Below are positions 1 to 10,644 of a DNA stretch of 44,260 nucleotides, piece after piece. The position numbers were made by a program, and so were the translations under genes. Below the pieces are notes generated by a model. The model ran no database searches, was not told the DNA's origin, and was given only the letters and a program-made list of their open reading frames with translations. Origin of the DNA: Ectocarpus siliculosus. Lineage: Eukaryota > Sar > Phaeophyceae > Ectocarpales > Ectocarpaceae. Location: NCBI GenBank assembly GCA_000310025.1, contig FN648619.1, positions 636,676 through 680,935 on the forward strand. The letters are read 5' to 3'. How positions within the stretch are numbered: position 1 is the stretch's first letter; each line of letters begins with the position of its first letter.

Positions 1-49
1 TCCCCCCCCCCCCCCCCCCCCCCCAAACGTAACTAACTACTACGTTTTG

Positions 50-275
50 CTGCACCTATAGTAGAATTTAGGCTATAGATTATTTTCTCCATGAGTGGAA
101 CTAACCTCTCAAGAATCAAGCCTTAACCCTTTTTTCCCTGTGGAAAGAGACGACCTGAATCCGTTGCGTTTTCGTAAAATAACAAAAAAATCTACTGCCG
201 CAACGCTGAGCGTCGTACGCACTGCTAACCGACCGCCTGGACTCTCACAAAGTCTTCTCCCTGTTTGCCCAACGT
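50..275 (+). repeat. Direct repeat, copy 1 (about 220 bp)
   Basis: This copy matches 605-815. Shared blocks include cccttttttccctgtggaaa, cgcaacgctgagcgtcgtac and gctaaccgaccgcctggact, in the same order and with near-identical spacing. The copies differ by scattered substitutions and small indels. Divergence looks like an old local duplication rather than an assembly artefact. Confidence 0.9.
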
Positions 276-604
276 TGTGTATTTAGCAGTATTCCCCCCC
301 ACTTCATTCCCCCGACCGGCCGTATCCGAACACATTCATTCCATTACAGTGCCAACTATATTCTTAAACTATCCTACGACCAGTACTACTGCTGCAGAAA
401 AACGCCGAGCTATGACAACGCACCCTTTTGTGTAGTATCGCGTCATCACCAACTATCCAACAAACGTGGTGTTGAGCGATGATGGTCGTTGCTACGTTGG
501 AATAGTGGTATTGACCTGTTGTTTTGATGCTCGATCTCACGTACATACGACTCCCGTAACTGGTAATAACAAATGAATGCAAACGCAACTGCGTACTGCT
601 GCTT

Positions 605-815
605 TCAACAGTAGAATTCAGGCTAGATTAGTTGTTCCCTGAGTGACCTCACTGCTAGAATACAGCCTAAACCCTTTTTTCCCTGTGGAAAAGAGACGAA
701 TTGAATCCGTTGCGTTGTTTTGTAACAATGAAATATAATCTATGTCGCAACGCTGAGCGTCGTACGCATTGCTAACCGACCGCCTGGACTCTCACAACGT
801 CTTCTCCCTGCTCGC
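605..815 (+). repeat. Direct repeat, copy 2 (about 220 bp)
   Basis: Second copy of the segment at 50-275. It starts near the shared tagaattcaggct-like block and ends near tcttctccctg. It lies immediately downstream of the stop codon at 893 (minus strand), so it may be in the transcribed 3' region of that gene. Confidence 0.9.
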
Positions 816-892
816 GTGGTTTAGACCATGGCCACTTCAACCAACAACCAAGAGTCGACCACCAAGAGCCGACCACCACGCCGCCCAACCAA

Positions 893-3800
893 TCAACCGA
901 CCACGTTGAAAACGTTTGCGGTGGGGACCCTCACAACCTTACGCTTCCTCTGGAGCACGACGATCCCCGCTCCGCCCCTGGGGCAGGGCTCAAAGCCGAT
1001 CACCGTCATGAGCTTTCCGTCGGTCCGCGGATCGTCCACGCCAAGCACCCTCACCACCGAATCAAAGGCGAAGGGGGGGACTTCCTCGTCGGAGGCATCA
1101 TCATCATCATCATCATCGTCATCATCATCATCATCATCATCATCATCAGTTGGCGCGTTAGGGCCGCCGTTTCCTCCCGGTCCCCTCACAAAAAGGTCGC
1201 CGTATGAGGGGGGTGAACGGGCTTGACTCGACGTCGTCAATTCTCCATACTTGGGCGGCCCTGCAACCGCCGCCACAACGCCGGCCGGCATCCCGTGATA
1301 CGGTGGCATCGCAACAGCGGCAGCTTGGCCATCGTTGCGTGGTGAAGGTGCACCGATGGTGTCGTAGCTCGGCGGCGGCGGCGGCGGCGGCAGCGGCACC
1401 GCCGGCGATGGGCTTGGTTCAGGGGTCGCCGCGGCGGGGGTGGTGTTTACCCGTCCAAGCTTCTCGGCCTGCTGCGGCCGGCGGCGGTGGTCTCTCCAGA
1501 TGCAGGAGACGCAAGCATCCATGTTGCATAGCCTACACAGTCGAAGCGGGGCAAGAGCAAGTGTTGTGGATTCATCGCACAGTTCGCGTGCCGAATTTAC
1601 CAATCGTGGTGATGCCATCACTACAAACTGGCTGGCCTGCAATACGGAGTCACACAGAGAAAAAGCTCTTTCTGTGTATGCGTGCGTGTTCGCGTCTTCC
1701 CGTTGCAAGATTGGTATTATTCTTCTTTGGGAGGAAGGCAAGGCTGGGTTCTGTTCAGGCACAGCATTCATTTTTGGCACCGAGCGCGTGAAAATGGAGG
1801 AGGTACGGATAACTAGCCCACCAAATACGCCAAGCATTATTCTCAACGCAACCTACAGAATAAGGCTTGCTAACATGGGATTCAGGCCAAGCTAGGGAAA
1901 ACCGCCAAGAGGCCGAAGGGTCTGCACAGATAGACAGGTGAACAGGCAACGACTGAAAACTGGTACGTACATTTCTCGAAAGTCTGAAGCAACGCAAAAA
2001 AATCAAATCTCTTGGACCGAAAATATCGCCGCAGATCGGACGTCGACAACACGCTCTAAGCAGGGCAGCAGCAGAACAGGTACAGACAGACGATATCCCC
2101 GAACAATAACCCACGCCCCGCTCATTACCTGCAGCTGAAAACCTTCGACCCGGCGCCGACGCCGCAGCCGCACAGATCGCACGCGCAGCCGGGAACCGCC
2201 GCCGCCATCGTCAGCCCATGCCCACCGGGGCACGTCAGCGCAAGCGCGCTGCCGCTGCCGCTCCCGTCTCCTGCCGACGGCGTCAGGCTCCTCGCCGCGC
2301 AATCCAAGCACCCGTCGACGTCGCACGCCCGGCACCCTACGGCCGGGTAGCCGGGGGGAACGGACGCGCCGCACCAGTCGCAGGCAACTGGGAGACCGAA
2401 AGGCACGGTGTAGAGGGTCAGGCCGTGCCGCAGGCGGCAATCGAAGGAGTCGGACGACGTCTGCACGGCGGCCGCTTCCACCCACGCGAAAGCCCGCGGC
2501 AACGGGGCTTCTCCTACGTGCACGAGAGGGGGCGGTATGCTTTGGAACGGCGGCTGCTGCTGCGGCGGTGCCTCCGCCGGAGGCCGGGCCGCTGGGGTCG
2601 CCTTTTTCTTAGCTTTTGTCCCCTTCGTCTTCCCTGCTTCTCCTGCTGGTGCCGCCACTTTTTTCTTCACCTTCGCCTTCCCTTCTTCTCCTGCTGGTGC
2701 CGCCACTTTTTTCTTCACCTTCGCCTTCCCTCCTTCTCCTGCTGGTGCCGCCACTTTTTTCTTCACCTTCGTCTTCCCTGCTTCTCCTCCTGATGCCGCC
2801 ACCTTTTTCTTCACTTTTTTCGTCCCCCCCGTCTCCTTTGTCCCCCCCTTAACCTTTTTCTTGACCTTTTTCTTGGGTTGTCCTGGCGCAGAGGCAGATC
2901 CGGATTCGAGGCCACCCCGGGGGGGGAGCTGCGGGGGGGGCGCTGGCGTTGTCGGTAGCCCGGAGCAAGTAGCGCAAGCGTCGCAATCGCATCGCCTGGA
3001 TGATTTCAGGCGAAAACAATTGGGGGGCACAAAAAAAGGGGGGGGACAACATACGGCGGGATGGGTTGCGGCCATCGGAGATGTTACCAGGTGGCCGGCT
3101 GGCCGGCTGCCCGCAAGAACGAAACAAGGCGGAGGGGGGGGGGGGGGCGTACTCATTTGTTGCTTGCCGTAGTCATTTGACCATTGACGACGCGTCCCTT
3201 TCGAGACGGAGCACCGTTCCTACCCCTACTAGAGACACCACCAACATTTGGGAGCTCTTTACGTTTCTGCCACAAACTCCATAAAAATTCCTTGCACATC
3301 TTATCCCCCGTCCTCTAGGGCCTCTTGTGCCCACCATCTATCCCCAATTATCGCGATCGTTTTTTCGCTGTTGTCTAATTTACCAAACTTGTCCATGTCA
3401 CACCCTCTCTGTCTCATTTCCTCCTCGAGATCCTCTCTTTCCTTCCTGTACAACTCACACTCCCCAACTATGTGGGGTCTACTCTCCTCCGATTTGCCAC
3501 ATGGACATGTGTGTCTATCCTCCTCTTCCTCTCTCCTACGGCTGGTATACCTCTTCCTCCGTTCTGGCAAGTCCAGATCGCCTACTCGAAATTGCAATTT
3601 CAGCTTTTTCGTGTAGTTCAGGGGGCCGTCCAAGTACGTCATCATCCCTATCCCTTTTTTCAATTTCCGGTATATCTCCAAGTGGTTTTCGGGGGGGGGG
3701 GGGAGGTGACGCACAATGATAATGAAGAGGTTGAGTTTGATTACTGAAGCCTGCCCGGATCTAACGGCGGCAAACCAGGAAAACAAACCCAGGTCGACAC

Positions 3801-6800
3801 CCGACGTTGTTAACCATTATTCTCCCTCCGGTTATTTGTCCTTCCGCTGTGTGTGCTTTGTGTGTGTGTGTGTGGTAACTTTCATGTGAGCTGACCTGCA
3901 GCCCTTGGCAAAGAAGCCCGCCTGGATTGGAGTCCCGCAGAAGTCGCAGGCCATTCCGTTGTAGACGGCCACGTATTGGACCAGGCCGTGGTTGCCGCCG
4001 CAGTTGAAGCTGTCCTTGTCTCGACCCACCCTCCCCATCATCATCGCCGTCCATTCCTCGAACGATATTTGCCCTACGAAGGAAAAAAATGGCAAGTACA
4101 ACCCAAGGTTTCCCAAATTATGGACGGGGAGATAAATAGATCAGCTCGCGAGAAATTTCTTGAACGAGGTTGCTTGCGCTAAATTTATCAACGAAACACA
4201 AAACGAAAAAATGACAAGTACAACCCAAGGTTTCCCAAAGCAGAGACACGGAGATAAATCAGCGTCGAGTAGAAGAGTTGTACTACAAAAAAGGTGACAA
4301 GCACAACCAGAGGTTTCCCAAAGCATGCACGGGGAGATAGATCAGCGCAGAGCAACAGCAGCAGCAGAAGCGGCAGGTTTCACGTTCTCATGGCCCTTGA
4401 GTTTTCGAAATAAATCATATTGTTGATCCGCCCACCGCAGCACCGACGTCTCCTCCTCGAACAAAATTCTGCCCTGACCGAAGGTAACTACGTACACGAC
4501 TTTACGCGGGCGGAGCATACACAGAAGCGAGAACTTCAGGCCCTACTGTAGGGGCCGTTTTTTTGCACGCCGTAGCTGGTAGACTGTTGACCACGTGTCC
4601 TCTCGACAGGACGGAACATTGTTCCCACAGGACCGATCACCGATGGTCAGTCGTTCCGTCCTGCCTTGCCAAACGTGGCTCAAAAACGTTTTCGCTATCC
4701 GATCTATCCTGAGGGTTGAGGGGGGGGTACGGTCTCTTCCGTACCGTTTCCGTCTATGTCCGCCTGGAAGAAGGTGGTCTCGGCCACGCTCCTGGGAACC
4801 CCCTCCCGGCTGCAGAAGTACACGTATTCTTCGATCGAAATGCCTCCTGAACCATCGCTGTCGCACTGCAAAGTAAAGCCACGCACACGCATACAGCGAA
4901 AAGAGGCAAGGGCGCCACGAAGCTTGATCAGACGGGGAAAAAAACACACACACCAAAAACGCTTTGTACCTACAACACCCGCGGGTACGCCACGGGCTTA
5001 AGAAAAATACGACGCGCGAAAACGCTGCCGCGCTGAAAAACGAGTAGTACCATGTACGGAGAAACCGAGGTGAGAAGTGAAAAGCACATTCGGCGAGCAA
5101 CTCTTCGCGGCGACAGCTCAAGATGCGTCGGGAGCAAGCACTGGAAGAAATGATGAGCGCCAACTTGGAAGGACCTTGGAATAAATCTGGACTCCCATGC
5201 CAGGACATCGTGAAACTGTTACTTCCGGTTTGTGGTCTCTTCGTACGATGCCTACTGGTATACGTACGTGTTGTCCTCGCCACAAGAACTCTCCCACCTT
5301 TCTCAACGTTCGAGGGAGGGGAGGTCCAACTCAATGTCTAATACCATCATCTGTAACCGGTTTCATAGCGAAGAAGTGGCATATTCGGTTACAACTCAAC
5401 GACCCGCTTCACGTGACAAACGAAATAAAAAAAAAATCGCGGGTTTTCCACGTTCTCCCGAGAAGGATGCTCGGAAACTTCCGGCTCCAAGTGGACGACG
5501 ACGCGCAACAATAAGAAAACACGTGTGTGGCACGTGTATGTAACGACTACTTGCTAAGAATACATGCCTCCGTGAACATGGTGTAGAGATGTTCCGCCGA
5601 GTCCATGGTCCTCCCATTCGTCTGGGTCTTTCCGTCACCGTTGAGCTGTTTCGAGAGCGCCGCCTGTACAACGTCAGAGGAGGCCGGTATTTGCATACAC
5701 AGCGGTGGCAACAGAAACGCACGCCGCACGTGAAAATCAAAACCTGCGGCTTCAATAGCACTGAGGTCAAGCATATACATCTGGCCTTGATGGACGTAAA
5801 TAGAAGAAAAAACACAGCCATCGTTCGTGGTTGCGTTAGGTTTCGACGAGAACATCCAGGTGGACGGACCCTGGGTGGCCTAGAGAGAAACAAGCGTGAT
5901 CTGAGTTAAGCAAGAGCGTACGGGGTAGGACGCAACCAAGCCTAGGACGCGACCAAGCCGCACATGCGAAAAAAAACGGACGTCGTATGGTATGCATATC
6001 TACGCGCAATCTACTTGTATACAACTCTCACCGAGAATTGCGCGAAGTTCTTGACGTTCTTCCTGAAGGACTGGATGCCCCCGTACGCACTCACGACGGC
6101 CTCCACGGCTTCCAAGATCATTCCGGGGTTAGCGACCAGCCCCGCGCAGAGTCCTTGATCGAGGAGCTCCGCGGCGATCTCGGCCAAGGCGGTGACGTCA
6201 CCGGAACACAGCTGTGCACAAGAAGCGCGGCCGTTCGCATGTATGTTTCGTTAGGGGATTGAATCGGATGGAGAGACTTGCCATGTCAATTCACGAAATC
6301 CCCCCCCTGGGCGCTGAATGCGGCAGCAACAACAACCGCAGCATGCTGCAACCGTGGATGGATGTGTGCCTTGCGTTTGATGATGGCGGTGTGTCACCCC
6401 GTGTGTCTATGCCACGGCCATGCTGGACTGAATGGAGCGGTTCTGAACAAGCGAGCTGTACCTGAGGTCCAACTCCTGTACGTATGGAACTTCTCCTTGT
6501 GCCCGGGTTGTCTCATTCCTGGGAGGAAAGTATCGGTGGCCTGATACCTCGGCCGCAGGGGTGTGTGCTCTGCCGTCGCAGCAGCACAAATACGTTCGTT
6601 CGTGATGAACGGAGCGGTTGCAGAGCCAAAGCCACCGGGACAACAATAACAACTGTTGCTACCCTGAGCGCCTGAAAGGTAAAAAAACCATCAACGGTTG
6701 CAAAGCTACCACTAACACCTCAACAACAATATTGTTAGCGCCTGAAAGGCCTCAGCGCTTTCAACGGTGGCAAAGCTATCGTACAACCACTGCAACAACA

Positions 6801-6982
6801 ACAACAACAACAACAATGTTTGGTGTTACCCTGAGGGCCTGGAAGGCTTTGTAGCCCCAGTACGCGGCCGATCCACCATTCCTAAACTTGGAGAGCTGGC
6901 TGAGGTCCTTGGTCGGCCTCGCCAGCTTGTTGATGTTGGTGAACTTGTTCGTGGTCTTGGAAAGCTGCTTGGCGGCATTCAT
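893..6982 (-). CDS. EF-hand / triple C1-like zinc-module protein with poly-Asp and PPxY motifs (7 exons, 744 aa)
   Basis: Predicted exons (minus strand, 5' to 3'): 6982-6830, 6211-6032, 5663-5568, 4865-4745, 4073-3896, 2995-2129, 1532-893. They sum to 2235 nt, an intact frame of 744 codons plus stop. Residues 1-143 are helical and unrecognised. Canonical EF-hand loops lie at D145-E156 (DSDGSGGISIEE) and D179-E190; the second is rebuilt exactly across an intron. Three modules of the form H-x12-14-C-x2-C-x12-C-x2-C-x4-C-x2-C lie at about 212-253, 433-475 and 502-542, two of them interrupted by introns. The spacing resembles C1/DC1 zinc fingers with Cys replacing the second His. Between modules 1 and 2 is a Lys-rich tract with 16-residue repeats (about 284-375). 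The tail has Pro-rich PPSY, PPKY and PPSY motifs, about 17 consecutive Asp, and a basic beta-rich end. A role as a calcium-responsive scaffold is inference. The start ATG at 6982 follows a strong acceptor-like tract, so an upstream exon is possible. Confidence 0.85.
1092..1148 (-). repeat. TCA/TGA trinucleotide tract encoding poly-Asp
   Basis: A nearly pure (tca)n run on the plus strand lies inside the terminal exon of the EF-hand/C1-like gene. Read on the minus strand it encodes about 17 Asp followed by Ala-Ser-Asp-Glu-Glu. The tract is in frame, so length changes would alter the acidic stretch without breaking the protein. Confidence 0.95.
2600..2860 (-). repeat. 48-bp coding minisatellite (Lys-rich 16-residue repeat)
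   Basis: About four near-identical 48-nt units on the minus strand encode repeats of the type VKKKVAAPAGEGGKAK, bounded by shorter KKVKKKV blocks. All units stay in frame within exon 6 of the EF-hand/C1-like gene. Variation between units (GE, GEE, GEA) is mostly single-codon. The product is a flexible, strongly basic linker between the first and second C1-like modules. Confidence 0.9.
3154..3235 (+). repeat. Interspersed repeat family IR-A, intronic copy
   Basis: Degenerate copy of a repeat of about 100 bp found elsewhere at 4565-4690, 21435-21535, 21585-21690, 21715-21775 and 30115-30215, and inverted near 19965-20045. The shared core is of the type ttgaccacgcgtcctcgaga followed by ggacggagc and a gatcaccgatggcc block. 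This copy keeps gttgcttgccgtag and the tttgaccattgacgacgcgt core. Confidence 0.6.
3301..3786 (-). mobile_element. Non-LTR retrotransposon reverse-transcriptase C-terminal fragment
   Basis: An uninterrupted minus-strand frame of about 160 codons lies inside the last-but-one intron (2996-3895) of the EF-hand/C1-like gene, in the same orientation. It contains CPCGKSEESRPHIVGECELY, which matches the C-x-C-x8-H-x4-C knuckle seen near the C-terminus of many LINE and other non-LTR reverse transcriptases. An acidic/basic helix and a WW dipeptide follow. The catalytic YxDD region is absent, as expected for a 5'-truncated insertion. The open frame suggests a fairly recent insertion. The family assignment is by motif only. 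Confidence 0.55.
4085..4345 (+). repeat. Tandem array, three units of about 85-115 bp, in an intron
   Basis: Three diverged units share caagtacaacccaaggtttc and a following cacggggagataaat block (near 4093, 4212 and 4297). The array begins about 15 bp upstream of the splice acceptor at 4074 of the EF-hand/C1-like gene, in the intron between the two EF-hand exons. It therefore sits directly against an exon boundary, as other arrays in this window do. Confidence 0.8.
4565..4690 (+). repeat. Interspersed repeat family IR-A, intronic copy
   Basis: Well-preserved copy: gccgtagctggtagactgtt, then gaccacgtgtcctctcgaca, then a ggacggaac segment and accgatcaccgatggtcagt. It lies in the intron between exons 4745-4865 and 3896-4073 of the EF-hand/C1-like gene. 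The core contains an imperfect palindrome (cgtcctcgagaggacg in better copies). Confidence 0.75.
4866..5567 (-). other. GC-AG intron
   Basis: The intron joining exon 5663-5568 to 4865-4745 has donor gag|gcatgt and acceptor ttgcag|tgc. The GC donor is needed to rebuild the first EF-hand: the upstream exon ends LYTMFTE and the next begins CDSDGSGG, giving a normal EF-hand helix and loop in phase 0. No GT donor nearby keeps both the frame and the motif. Confidence 0.75.
6646..6850 (-). repeat. Degenerate copies of an exon end and donor in the first intron
   Basis: The end of exon 1 of the EF-hand/C1-like gene (minus strand ccttccaggccctcagg, then the gtaac donor) is echoed near 6660-6680 (cctttcaggcgctcagggta) and near 6735-6752. 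Flanking caacggt(t/g)gcaaagcta blocks recur at the same spacing. The units are about 80-95 bp apart and the array includes the real donor at 6829. A short (caa)n run is embedded. Confidence 0.7.
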
Positions 6983-7600
6983 CGTCTCTGCTTGCTTCTC
7001 CCGCTGGCGAAGAAGGCGGAGAAGGACAAAAAGAACAGCCGCTGTACGGCAACGAGAAGAAAGAAGCACCGAAGGAAAAGTTCGGCAGGTTCCCGTGAGA
7101 TCCCGGGGCCATAACGGCTCAAGGAATAAATTTGCGCAGCATATCAAACACGGTCCTGTTATTGGGCTATGTACCAAAGTCGCTAAGACAAGTTTCACGT
7201 GTCCCAAATACACAAATCTGGCGTTGACTATCCACACCGAGAGGGCTGCCAAGTGATTTACTGTGTACGCGTGTGCATGCTTACCTGCTTTTTTCTTTTT
7301 GCATCTTCAATTTCCATGGACGACCGCGCTAACCGGCTGGCCAATGAAAGACGTTAGCACCCGCACTTTTAAGAACGTGGTAGCAAAGGAATTGAGCCCC
7401 GAAAAACTCAGTATCTGCTCGTTGAGTCCTCTCAGTCAGGTCCACACAAACCACAAGTACAATCAGTTGTAGCGATGTTGGTTCCGACGCGGTTCGAGGT
7501 GTTGAAGTCCACACGCATCCACAGCAGAAATAATGGTAGTGGGACCTCAAAACCTTTCTGATGCTGGCTCTAAAATCATACCTCCATCCAATGTTGAACA
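6983..7600. other. Upstream region of the EF-hand/C1-like gene
   Basis: Immediately upstream of the chosen ATG the minus strand reads through a long pyrimidine-rich tract ending in cag at 7003. The ATG may therefore lie in a second exon, with a non-coding or short coding exon further up. No convincing exon or promoter element was identified between 7004 and 7600. Confidence 0.35.
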
Positions 7601-7614
7601 AAAAAAACTTCCTC

Positions 7615-8105
7615 CCGTTTCTAACTGTACCGAAGTACTGCTGTTATCAGTAGAGGACACCATGAATAGGTGTCGTATGTGCTGGCACGTTCAGGTTTGC
7701 TTCTTGAGTAGTAGTGATACCGAGGACCGTAACGTACATATGCAGTAATGGCCTATGCATACAATCTCTGCAAAATTGACCGACACCCAGTGTCTTGTAC
7801 TGCTTGTGCTCACCGCCGCACACCGTAAACCCCTTATCGGCGGGTCGTTCGCAGCATTAGCCATTTGGTGACATCAGCAACTGCTTTCAACCCGCAGTTG
7901 AGGATATTGGGATTCGTGGTGGCGAGCACAAGCAGCACAAGACAACACTGGGTGTCGGTCAAACTTGCGGAGATTGTAGGCCATTTCTACGATCAATCCT
8001 TGACATTATCACCCAAGAAGCAAACTTGATCGTGCCAGCACCCACGACACCTCTTTCGTAGTGTCCTCTACCGATAACAGTACTTAGGTGCAGTAAGAAT
8101 GCTAA
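7615..8105. repeat. Long imperfect inverted repeat (hairpin), arms about 200 bp
   Basis: The left arm (about 7615-7815) and the reverse complement of the right arm (about 7905-8105) share ordered blocks: aagtactg, tagaggacac, aggtgtcgt, gtgctggcacg, tttgcttcttg, aatggcct, caatctc, ttgaccgacacccagtg and gctgcttgtgctc. Identity by eye is roughly 75-80%. The spacer is about 90 bp. No transposase frame lies inside. It is either a non-autonomous foldback element or a local inverted duplication. Confidence 0.8.
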
Positions 8106-10230
8106 ACTTCTTTGAGCGCCTGCGTTTGGGCTCTCTCGACTTGAATTTAGAGTTGTGTCATTTATCTTGATTTCAAAGGAGGGCGTGTGGAGGTAGGCTC
8201 ATGAGATGTATGTACTGCTGTATTGAGCAGCCTCTACTGCCGCGCAGTGCGAGAACCAACGATTTCTGGTTGTCCTGATGCCTTCCGACTTGCCTGTCTG
8301 TATGTCTCGTGCATTTTCTGGTGCTCTTGCGGCTTCTTTCAAAACACCTCCTACATACCGCGCCGAGAAATACACCGCCGCCGTGTATGGCGTCACTGCT
8401 GAAAATAAATGTGTTGGTCAACCAACATCAAGTTAGGTTGGGTTCCCCCCCAGCACCCCCGCCTGTTTGCATCCGCTTTGCACGTCACGCCCGGTTGTGT
8501 TGAACAAAACCTACGCTGGAGTCACATATGGTACCATCACTCTGTGTGGTTTTTGGGCTCGAGAGAGGAGGTCAGTGAGCCGCGTGTTCATGCACGAACG
8601 AATGCAGCGGTACTGCTGTAGTACATGGTACGCTATAGATAGCATCCTTAAGTTTGGCACATTCTGCAGGCAACGGGAGCTCGGCGTTACGATGTGCATC
8701 AAGGATTATTGCCCCCACAGCAGTGTGCCGATCGGGTCCTCGTGAGCATCTAGACTACATGGAAACTATGTATGTGACATCCGTGGGAAGGGGCGCGCGA
8801 GAGAGAGGGGACCGACTCCTTTGTGTACGGTTATGTAGGAAGCGAGCAGCAACCAACATCCACGCCTTGTATGCTATGGCAGGACAAGCCGGAAGTGGGA
8901 CACGGTGACACGGCCATCGCCGTTCGGAAATAAAGCTTTGCGCGTGCACCATACCGCACACGACTGCCCGTTTGTTTGGAGCTGAACGCTCTACACTGCA
9001 TACAGATGCCATGCGTAGAAAAGGCGGACAGAAGAGAGGGAGAGAAAGCGGAGATGGACATCACAGACGGAGGGAGAGAAGAGAGAGCGGGCACCACGAG
9101 AGAGGGCTATCGTGTAGCGAATTCGCAAGCTACGCTACACAGCAGTAGTCTGCCCCGCCCATTCCATAGAAGCGAGAGAGCGGGCGCGGGGGAACGGGAG
9201 AAGGAGTTGCGGGTGTCGTCAGGAACCCGGACCACGGACAACGTCTGTCTGTCGGATGCATACTGCTGTGGTGGAGGCCAAAAGAGAACACGATGTTATA
9301 TGCGTGGGTACTCACGTTGGATGAGGTCGGCGAGAGGAAGACTTCCCAACCCAGAGGGCTCTTCTTCTGCGCAATGAATCGCTGGATACGGAAGTATCAA
9401 GTGCACCTATACAAGCGGGCGTAGGTCCACTCTCTCATTCAAGCTGCCGCTTGCTGCCGTTACCGCATGCGTGGTGGTGCCCTGTGGACTGCAGCAGTTT
9501 CTGTGTTAGGTGCTTACAACTGCCACAAGAAGTGGTTTCCAAACGAAATAAATTTCAAAGAATGTTCCACGCGGCCATATGTGAGCATGTGAGAGTTGAA
9601 AATGTGGATGTGGAACCGAGTTAGTTGCACGTCGGGGGGAAGATATGTACGTTTAGATACGCATTCATGTGCTCATGTGCTTGACTGCCTGCCCTCTTGC
9701 GGCGACCGTAACCGTATCATATGGTATGGAGCAAGCGAACTTCATTCCGTGCTGGTTGTGCTGGTGGTGTGGGATCTTGTGCATCTGCGTGCCCCCTAGC
9801 CTGTGCGCTCTGCACTCTGCGCTGTGCGCCCTCGCACCTGTGGGTACTACTGCTGTCGCCTTTGTACGCTGTGCTGTGTTGCGTACCAGGGAAAGCACGA
9901 TGAACTCGCCCTCAGGGGAGGCCGTAGACCTAGACCATGCGTCTTTCCGGCAGCAGGGTTCGCTGTAGCGACCATGTAGAAAGAGAAGCGACAGCGAAGG
10001 TGGTGTGGAGTGGATTTGCTCCTGCTGTGGGCAAGAACTCGGCGATGGTTCTGGGGTTGACGCGGCGACGTCTGTACAACACGAGCTCTCGGACAAGCGC
10101 AAAGAGTGAGTAGTGCGGAGGAGTGACGGCTTTGGGGGTGTTGTTTTACGGTGAACGCTGCCTCTTGCAATATTCTCTGGACGCCTCTAGCATGAGAACC
10201 GATTTTGTAGTATACCACACCAAACCGCCG
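8106..10230. other. Non-coding stretch without recognised genes
   Basis: Open frames here are short and match no motif I recognise on either strand. Composition is more even than in the gene regions, with fewer homopolymers. Purine-rich gagaga segments occur at 8795-8815 and 9030-9100. Nothing further can be supported. Confidence 0.4.
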
Positions 10231-10231
10231 C

Positions 10232-10486
10232 GTGATTACCGTTGGTGACACAAGATACCATACCCCCCTCGAACGATTTTCAAAGCTCGACTACTGGTAC
10301 TATACTCCGCAGTAGAAAGAGTGGCGGTGCCGGTGAAACCGTCTCGTCGAGGTCTTTCCGAAAAAAAAGTCATGTGATTTTGACATTCTCTTCGTCGTGG
10401 GTGTAACATGTACAATCTATGTACACAGTCCAGCGGCGACCACGCTCGGGGGGGGTGGTATCTTGTGTCACCAACGGTACCGCTAC
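10232..10486. mobile_element. MITE-like element with terminal inverted repeats of about 40 bp
   Basis: The left end reads accgttggtgacacaagata then ccatacccccctcg. The right end (10443-10484) is its reverse complement, ggggtggtatcttgtgtcac then caacggtacc, with a few mismatches. The internal part is about 170 bp and non-coding. A third, single copy of the terminal motif (gacacaagataccacacccc) lies at about 34088 inside a USP intron, so the sequence is dispersed. Target-site duplication was not resolved. Confidence 0.55.
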
Positions 10487-10644
10487 GGTGGTCGCGTACA
10501 GCAGCAGTAGCTTTGGTCTAGGGCCATGAGGCTGATGAGCGCTGGCTACCCCTAACCCTAAGCTTGAACAGACCGTTGCATCGACGCAGTCTATTCCGGC
10601 AGCAGCAGCGGCAGCAACAGCGGCAACAGCGGCAGCTGGTGTAC

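Larger units (their letters stand above)
1..892. other. Non-coding region downstream of the EF-hand/C1-like gene
   Basis: No supportable coding exon was found. The stretch starts with a poly-C run (about 3-24) and contains two copies of a diverged segment of about 220 bp, listed separately. Between them (about 280-600) nothing was recognised. Because the neighbouring minus-strand gene ends at 893, part of this stretch is probably its 3' untranslated and termination region. No clear polyadenylation signal could be assigned. Confidence 0.5.

Noticed and set aside
2537-3172. Long plus-strand open frame of about 211 codons, rich in Phe/Ala/Pro
   Set aside because: It is the antisense shadow of the Lys-rich minisatellite exon. 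The minus-strand frame has conserved zinc motifs and consistent splice phases.
6466-6490. 14-nt micro-exon between cag and a gtacag donor in the first intron of the EF-hand gene
   Set aside because: It would break the frame between exons that otherwise join in phase 0.
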